A DNA stretch of 64,000 bases from Irpex lacteus. Taxonomy: Eukaryota; Basidiomycota; Agaricomycetes; Polyporales; Irpicaceae. The translations under genes were made by a program, and so were the position numbers. The notes under the pieces were generated by a model. It was not told where the DNA came from. It made no database searches and worked only from the letters and a program-made list of their open reading frames with translations. The stretch is taken from the NCBI GenBank assembly GCA_001986395.2, contig MQVO02000006.1, positions 1,612,001 through 1,676,000 on the forward strand, read 5' to 3'. Shown piece after piece: positions 57,719-64,000 of the stretch (position 1 is its first letter; each line of letters starts with the position of its first letter).

Positions 57719-59393
57719 ATGAATCTATGGCGGGCAGTGACATGCACAAGACTCGTCTCAAGGAGTGCGTACACCGGTACGCGATGGGCGTCCACAGTCC
57801 GTGGATCTGTGTACAGGGATGGCAACTCGTTGAATGCTATGCGGCGTTATATTGAGAAGAATCTCAAGAGGGGTAGATACCAGGCTGCTCTGGAGGCCGT
57901 CAGCAAACACCTTACGTCCACCACTCTCCAGAACCGATCCCGCTTCGAGTCGTACGAAAGCGCCGCCAATCTCTTTCTCAAGTACGGTGATACCCAGGCT
58001 GCCAAAGGACTTCACGTTCGTATGAGAACTGAGGGGTTCCTTCCGTCGCTGCGATTCAAGGCGTCGATGCTCATCATTCATGGTTTTCGAGAGAAACGCC
58101 CGCTGGAATCCGTTCTCGATGCCACGAAGAAGGCTGTAGCGCTTGAAGGGTTCAACGAGAACACTTTGAGATATCTGCTAGGTGTCGTATACGTCAACGT
58201 ACCTTCCTCCTCTGCCATGATCGAAAGTATTGTCGAGCTGTTCTTGCAGACTCGTCACGCCAACTACAAGCTCTCGGGGCGTACGCATGAATTTCTAGCA
58301 TACCTCCATACCCGCCTGGGCTCACCGGAACTGGCAGAAAAGTGGGTGCCTCCCCCAGAAATTCCCGAGGAAGCTATAAGTCAGGACAGAAGACGCCTAC
58401 TGGCTCTAGCTGCTTCAGACCCAAAGCTCCAACCAATCGTCCAGGCTGCGATACTCCGACTGGACCAGAACGACAAGGAGCATGATAGGACGTTGTATAA
58501 CAGTCTTATTGAGGTATTCCTGAAGAAACAGGAGTACAAACGGGCGTTGCAGATCTATCGACTCATGGTCAACACCGGCGTAGCCATCTCTCCCAACTCG
58601 ACCACGTACAAGCTTCTCTTTGATGCATGGACGGTGGCGTCAGAACCGAGGACGTTCCGTACGCGCAAGTATAAGATGCCCTCTGACGCGTCGTCCCCCC
58701 GCAAGCTCTTCCAAAGCATGATCTACTTCCACAAACGATCGTCCGGCAGCCCAGAAAAACCCTTCCCCGGTGGTATCGATCTACTCCCTCATCGCTGCGC
58801 TACAGGCATTCATTAAACAGGATGACTATCCAGCCGCGTTTACCGTCCTTCGTACGTTCACCCTGCATGGGTTGAAACCTACAGTGGAGGTCTATACCAT
58901 CATCGTATCAGGCCTCATTCGCCGTATACGCTATGAGCTACGGTTCATACCACCTGGGACCGACGTCCGCGAGGCCTCTCAATGGGTACAGCGATTTCTC
59001 GGACACCGTCATCCTCCTAACACATCCGACGATTCCGTCTTCGTCGAAGCTATCCTTAGCATCGGTCTCCAGCCCAAACTCACGCTCGACCCCGTCACTC
59101 TCCCCACACAGACACAGCTGGGCGAGTTCCTCTTCTGGTCAGGCCCGCGCAAGTCTGACAATGAAGCCGTCAAGAAGTTCATGGAGCTGTCTTCCACGCC
59201 GTATAGGATACCCGGGACTCTGGTCGTGATTGGGATATTGAAGGCGTGGGACGATAAGTGGGACGTCGTACCGCTGGAACGCATTCTGAGGAGAGCGATA
59301 TTAGCGACGTACGCTAAGCTGTTCGTGCGTCCTGCGAAGGCGGTGTCGAATGAGATTGCACAGGCAAAGCGGGAGATGGTGTATGTGGAGTAG
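57719..59393 (+). CDS. Mitochondrial PPR-like protein with a reading-frame break
   Basis: The start MNLWRAVTCTRLVSRSAYTG is Arg-rich with no acidic residues, a typical mitochondrial presequence, and helical repeat segments follow ('AALEAVSKHL', 'YGDTQAAKGLHVRMRTEGFLPS', 'TLYNSLIEVFLKKQEYKRALQIYRLM', 'YPAAFTVLRTFTLHGLKPTVEVYTIIVSGLI'). This is the pattern of fungal pentatricopeptide proteins acting on organellar RNA. The frame from 57719 runs out at 58816, while the rest of the protein continues in a second frame from about 58767 to TAG 59391. Removing one C from the run at 58765-58768 joins them ('EKPFPVVSIYSLIAAL'). A 91-nt GT-AG intron at 58659-58749 would also restore the frame but removes conserved-looking residues. 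Confidence 0.75.
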
Positions 59394-61610
59394 GGGAGTC
59401 GGGAACGACGGTTTGTTTCGTGTTCACTTTGTCCCGTGGATGCTAGTCTACTCGGTGATCGTGGCTGGTAACCGGTAATAGTTGGTCGTTCTATCGTATA
59501 AATGGTATAAGTATAGCAAACAGTGCTATGTGGTGTTTCTTATAGTAATGATCGCACCCTAACTCTAGAAATAAACATCCTTTCACTTGTGGTTCTGCCA
59601 AATGGTATGGTATGGCGTAACATTATACTGGTACTTACCGCCGTTCCCGCGAAAGCTCGCAGGTGGAACTGGAACGAGGCACCACTGATAAGATTGAGTT
59701 CAACTGTCTTGCTATCTGATAACAGCCTGACCCCACCAAGAGGATCGCCCCTGATGGGCCTAGAGTACTCGAGGGTCCGTAGATCGTCAGTAGGGGTTTC
59801 TCAGCCATAGGTTTGCTAAATATAGGATGGAGTTCTGTGGGAAACTCGACCATTACTACTGTACTATGGCCGGCGAGCCAACCATATTCGCTAAAGTTAC
59901 TGTTTTTAATCTTCCAGAGGCAGAGTAGACCGCTTTAATGTTCGTGAGCTCAGCATTATCTGTTTGACTGTGTCACGATTCGGAGTCTACGGGCAGACTC
60001 AGAGTTCTTGATAGAGTATGTACTGCTGCAACGGTAGATTGAGCACCGTGACGGCAGGGCGATCGTGAACCATGATCAGGGGCACAAGAGCCTAGAGGAG
60101 CGCCACCATCTTGGACGACTGGGGTGTGACAGTTTCGTTATCTGATAATTTTGATCGCTGTTTCATCCAGGTTTACATGTCAAACGTACGTACTCAATCA
60201 TGTACCGTCGCTAAGTACTGCCTAGTGATCAGTTTCATGGACAATAAGGGCCTAAATATCTGTGCTTCTGGTGCGTGTCGTAGACTGAAGACGACCATTG
60301 GCAGCATACACGGTCCGTGACGCGTAGTAGCATGATGTAGTCTGTGTGCGGTTATTACCAACGGTCCAACTTTCGGGAATATAGAATACTGGCCATGGAT
60401 TCTAGACCGTGTGCGAAATCCTTCTTGGCAGCGAAGTTTCGGACCCGGAACGGAGCTGACTGCACCATTCCAAGATAATTATGTACGCCAATATTAGTCC
60501 GCACCTTTTCGCACCGGAGATGATGTGAGCGAGCGACGCGTTCCTGGCAATTTTCGTGAGAAAGACATCGTGTTTCCAGCCTTAGCCCCGACATCCGAAA
60601 TAGTTGAGTATGGCCAAGTGGCTGCGCAGTTGACACTGCACATGGCCACTCACTGTGGCAGCAAACTCGGCAGAATATGTTTGTATAACAGGCTCGTTCA
60701 CTGACGGATGTTGTCGGTTATACCGACATGAGTGTGCCTATCCCAAACCAGTATATCGGTCTTCATACACCACCGCTGCATGGACTTGTCGTGGGTCTCA
60801 AAATGTTCCACTGGCACAGGTAGAATGCGAGGGAGCGTACCGCGCCGTAGTCTTGGTTTTGACATGTGCCAGAACACGATCGTACGTCGTTTAACCGTGC
60901 ACGAGCCTTTTCCTGCTCGATTGCTCGATCATCGGCAAAATGAAAGCTTGGAAGAACGTTGGGAAGCTTCCCCAAGTCCAACACGTCTCGGCTCGCGGTG
61001 GATACATATGAGTAAGTTCAAGACCACGAGCAGCTGCAGCATGTTGATATCAATGCTTCAACGGTATCAATAAACCCTGCCTGCCATGCGTCATGATACT
61101 TATGGTGAAACATGGGGTGAAATCAGGCAACTGGCGGATAGTGCCCGTGCGCGGTGAGGTAGCCACCATGGCCACAGATTATGGGGCTACACAAATTTTA
61201 TCTGATAAAAGACACGAGTCCGGTCGCCGCCGCTGATCTATTTTGCCCACTCTGTTTGTTCGTGCCTTGCACCGTTTGCTTCCGTACCAAGAGGAAGGAT
61301 GAGATGGCTAGAACGACGCCAAGAGGCGCGAAAAAAAGGCAGTGAACTCAGGTCAGTGAGTGCTAGTGAAGAACTAGTATTACGGACTGCTGGTAGCATG
61401 AGATATAGGCGTAAGAATACGTGTTCAAAGGAAATGTCGACGAGTGTTCTCTGATCATGGCAGCTGGTCGCGGAGTGAGCCTGGATGTCGGTGCCGTCAG
61501 CGGGAATTGAAATTGACAGGGGAAATTATCTGATTAGATTTTATAGGCTGATCGAACCATCAAACACATCACTCCTTCTCTCCCCTGCTCCCTTTCCAAA
61601 GCACGGAAAC
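59394..61610. other. 2.2-kb intergenic region with no recognised feature
   Basis: Only short ORFs without family resemblance on either strand. No clear terminal repeats, tandem arrays or tRNA-like internal promoters were found. Confidence 0.5.
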
Positions 61611-61619
61611 ATATATAAA
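61611..61619 (+). promoter_or_regulatory. TATA box of the siderophore-type MFS gene
   Basis: ATATATAAAC lies about 120 nt upstream of the ATG at 61734 and only 2 nt before an ATG at 61621. Because transcription should begin downstream of the TATA box, the ATG at 61621 is unlikely to be translated. Confidence 0.6.
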
Positions 61620-61733
61620 CATGGCCAGGCGCAGGGGGAGCTACGTCCCCCTCGCCACCCAAGACCCCGACGACGGTGCCCGTTCATTTTCTTTCTCTCC
61701 TCCTCCCAAAAAGCCGACAGTGCTGACCACCAA

Positions 61734-63956
61734 ATGTCGCTCAAGAAAGACAGAGAAGAGTCCTTCGATGGCCCCGACGACTCTCAGAGCAGTTTCGACG
61801 CGCCCGACGCGCAGCTCGGCGTAAAGACTGTCGAGGCAGCGCAGAAAGTCTACGGTCCTCATTCCAAGTGGTTCCTTTTCCTCGGGTGAGGCTTCGTTTC
61901 CCACAGCAACGGCGGTTGCGCCGCATCTCGGAACACCTGCTGACTTTTTATTTCGACAGCCTCGGACTCGCGTCCTACATCTATTCGCTCGACGGCACGA
62001 CTACCTACACTTATCTTGCCTACGCGACCTCTGCCTTCGGCGAGCACAGTCTCATTTCGTCGGTGCAAGTCGCACAGTCCGTCATCAGTAAGTAGCCGCA
62101 CAGAGCCCGACAAGTCCCGTTCAGGGTGAACTAACGGTCCGATTCACATAGTTGCATGTGGCAAGCCTGTGATTGCAAAACTTGCTGACACTACATCGCG
62201 AGGAACTGCGTACCTCTCTGTCTGTACGTTCAATATTGCTCCTTCTGTGCTTGAAACACCTCGCTGATGAGGGTGCGCTGGCAGTACTTTTCTATGTTAT
62301 TGGTAAGAACTTTACGGTATCTTTGTGATGACAACACTAACACTCCCAAAGGATATATCGTTATTGCCTCGGCGCAGAATATTGGTGCGGTTGCCGCTGG
62401 TATCATTCTCTATGCAGTGTACGTTCTTCGACCCAATTTGGTCTCGTCTTGTACTAATCGGGCCTCACAGTGGTTACACGTAGGTTTCCGTGAGCCTTGA
62501 ACTTTACTGTAGTCTGATTAGGTTCTTCAGTGGACTGCAACTTCTTACCCAAGTCATTATCGCCGACATCACAACGCTGAAGTGGCGTGGTCTCGTCTCT
62601 TCACTGACCTCCACTCCCTTCATCATCAACGCCTTTGTCGGTGCCAACATCTCTACCGCCGTTCTCAACCATGCCGGCTGGCGTTGGGGCTGTAAGTCAC
62701 TGCTATCAGATCATTAACGTGAACCTAACATACTACTACTGAAGATGGAATGTTTGCTATCCTCATCCCCGCTTCGCTGTCTCCTCTCATCGTGACCCTC
62801 TACTGGGCTGAGCGCAAAGCCAAGCGCCTTGGCCTCGTTCCCGAAAGCATCGACAAGTCCCTCCCCATCGGTACTCAGGTTTGGAACTTTGTCCAGAACC
62901 TCGACCTCGTTGGCCTGGTCCTCCTCGGCGCCGCTGTCGCTCTCATTCTTCTTCCCCTTACACTCTCGCAGACCGTCAGCAAGGGATGGCATAGTGGCAG
63001 CATCATTGCCATGCTTGTCGTGGGTATCGTCTTGCTGTTCGTCTTCGCTGCCTGGGATATCAGGTTCGCCACTCGTCCAATCATGCCAGCTAGGTTCTTG
63101 AAGAACAGGGCGTTCATCGCGGCTTCATGGATCGGATTCTTCGACTTCGTCGCTTTCTATCTCACTAACACGTACCTGTACTCCTTCATCCTTGTCGTGA
63201 AGCCTTGGTAAGTCTCTTGGATCCCCAAACACTAGTCGCCATTACTCACTTGTCGTTCGTAGGCCGCTCCTTCATGTTACATACTTCACCTCCACACAAA
63301 CCGTGGCTTTGACCATCTTCGGCATCATGGCTGGCGGTATCATGACCTTGACCCGCCGCTACAAGTGGCTGCTCGTGGTCGGTCTTTGCATCCGTCTCCT
63401 CGGTGCTGGCCTTATGATCCACTCTCGTGGTGCCAACGCCTCCGACGCCGAGATCGTTTGGACCCAACTGCTCCAGGGCATAGGTGGTGGTATCGCGGCG
63501 GTCGCCTCTCAGGTCGGTGCGCAAGCTTCCGTCACGCACACCGATGTCGCAGTCATCACCGCTGTTGTTCTTCTGTGGACCGAAATCGGTGGCTCAGTCG
63601 GAACTGCCATTGCCGGCGCCGTCTGGACGAACCTCATGCCTAAGAACCTTGCCAAGTACCTGCCCCAACTGAGCGCCGAGGAACGCGCGAAGTTGTACGG
63701 AAGTTTGACGACAGTAACCACCTACCCTCGCGGTGACCCCATTCGAGAGGGCGTGATTACCGCGTACGACAGCACGATGAGGACACTAGTCATTGCTGCG
63801 ACATGCATCAGCGTTCTGCCTATATTGTTCTCTCTTATGATGCCCGACTATCACTTGAGTGACAAGCAGAACGCCGTCGATGACACTACTCTCACGGGTG
63901 AGCGTGTGGAGGGTGAGGAGGACAGGGGTAACACGGAGGATGCGCACCGGGCGTAA
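61734..63956 (+). CDS. Siderophore-iron transporter family MFS protein
   Basis: Fourteen-segment major facilitator of the fungal siderophore transporter (SIT/ARN) type, taking up ferric-siderophores by proton symport. Start MSLKKDREESFDG at 61734. Introns join 'FLFLG' to 'LGLASYIYSLDGTTTYTYLAYA', the family's first membrane segment, followed by 'ISSVQVAQSVIIACGKPVIAKLAD', 'GYTGLQLLTQVIIADITTLKWR' and 'SSLTSTPFIINAFVGANIS'. The second half has 'AFIAASWIGFFDFVAFYLTNTYLYSF', 'QGIGGGIAAVASQVGAQASVTH' and 'LLWTEIGGSVGTAIAGAVW', each listed in parts. The C-terminus is acidic and ends at TAA 63954. No siderophore synthetase lies in the window. Confidence 0.9.
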
Positions 63957-64000
63957 ATATTGCTCATGGGTTCACGGATGTTAGAGTAGGTATTTAATAG

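Noticed and set aside
61621..61824. ATG at 61621 as start of the siderophore-type transporter or as a separate small protein
   Set aside because: It is 2 nt from the TATA box, so it should lie upstream of the transcript; joining it to the main frame needs an improbable 38-nt intron.

Overview
This window looks like nuclear DNA of a mushroom-forming basidiomycete (Agaricomycete). Genes are dense, about half G+C, and cut by many GT-AG introns, mostly 50-90 nt. The proteins are eukaryotic and fungal: RFC1, RNA14, an Hrp1-type hnRNP, Yta7/ATAD2, SAMHD1-like, GH85 ENGase, F-box proteins and a siderophore-type MFS carrier. No prokaryotic features, CRISPR arrays, rRNA or convincing tRNA genes were seen. 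All identifications come from reading motifs, not from database searches.

Layout. 1-3486 (-): clamp-loader large subunit RFC1, running off the left edge. 3725-3913: a 189-bp MITE-like element between RFC1 and the divergent RNA14 gene (4300-7362 +). 7991-10456 (-): serine carboxypeptidase with an 8-nt micro-exon. 12200-14307 (+): Hrp1-like RNA-binding protein. 14756-15875: promoter elements and a tandem series of repeated, splice-site-bracketed mini-exons of unknown nature. 16822-21600 (+): Yta7/ATAD2-type AAA-bromodomain protein. 22277-24177 (-) and 27089-29701 (+): head-to-head F-box and ENGase genes, copy A, separated by a 2.46-kb transposon that carries a 0.74-kb fold-back element. 30131-31456 (+): HNH-domain protein. 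32083-33886 (-): p31comet-like protein. 35716-38195 (+): MFS transporter. 38849-40314 (+): poly-Q fungal protein. 41341-43824 (+): SAMHD1-like HD phosphohydrolase. 45045-47285 (-): multi-pass membrane protein. 47827-50439 (-) and 50885-52806 (+): ENGase and F-box, copy B, in inverted order. 53380-57353 (-): WD40 plus inositol 5-phosphatase protein. 57719-59393 (+): mitochondrial PPR-like protein with a reading-frame break. 61734-63956 (+): siderophore-type MFS transporter.

The most striking structure is the large inverted duplication of the F-box/ENGase pair (about 22.29-29.74 kb and 47.78-52.77 kb) around an 18-kb single-copy spacer. In copy B the two genes share a 445-bp bidirectional promoter. 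In copy A the same promoter is split by a terminal-inverted-repeat transposon. ENGase cleaves N-glycans from cytosolic glycoproteins, and some animal F-box proteins target the same substrates for ubiquitination, so the pair could be a glycoprotein quality-control module; that link is inference. RNA14 and the Hrp1-like gene, both pre-mRNA 3'-end processing factors, also lie within 10 kb of each other.
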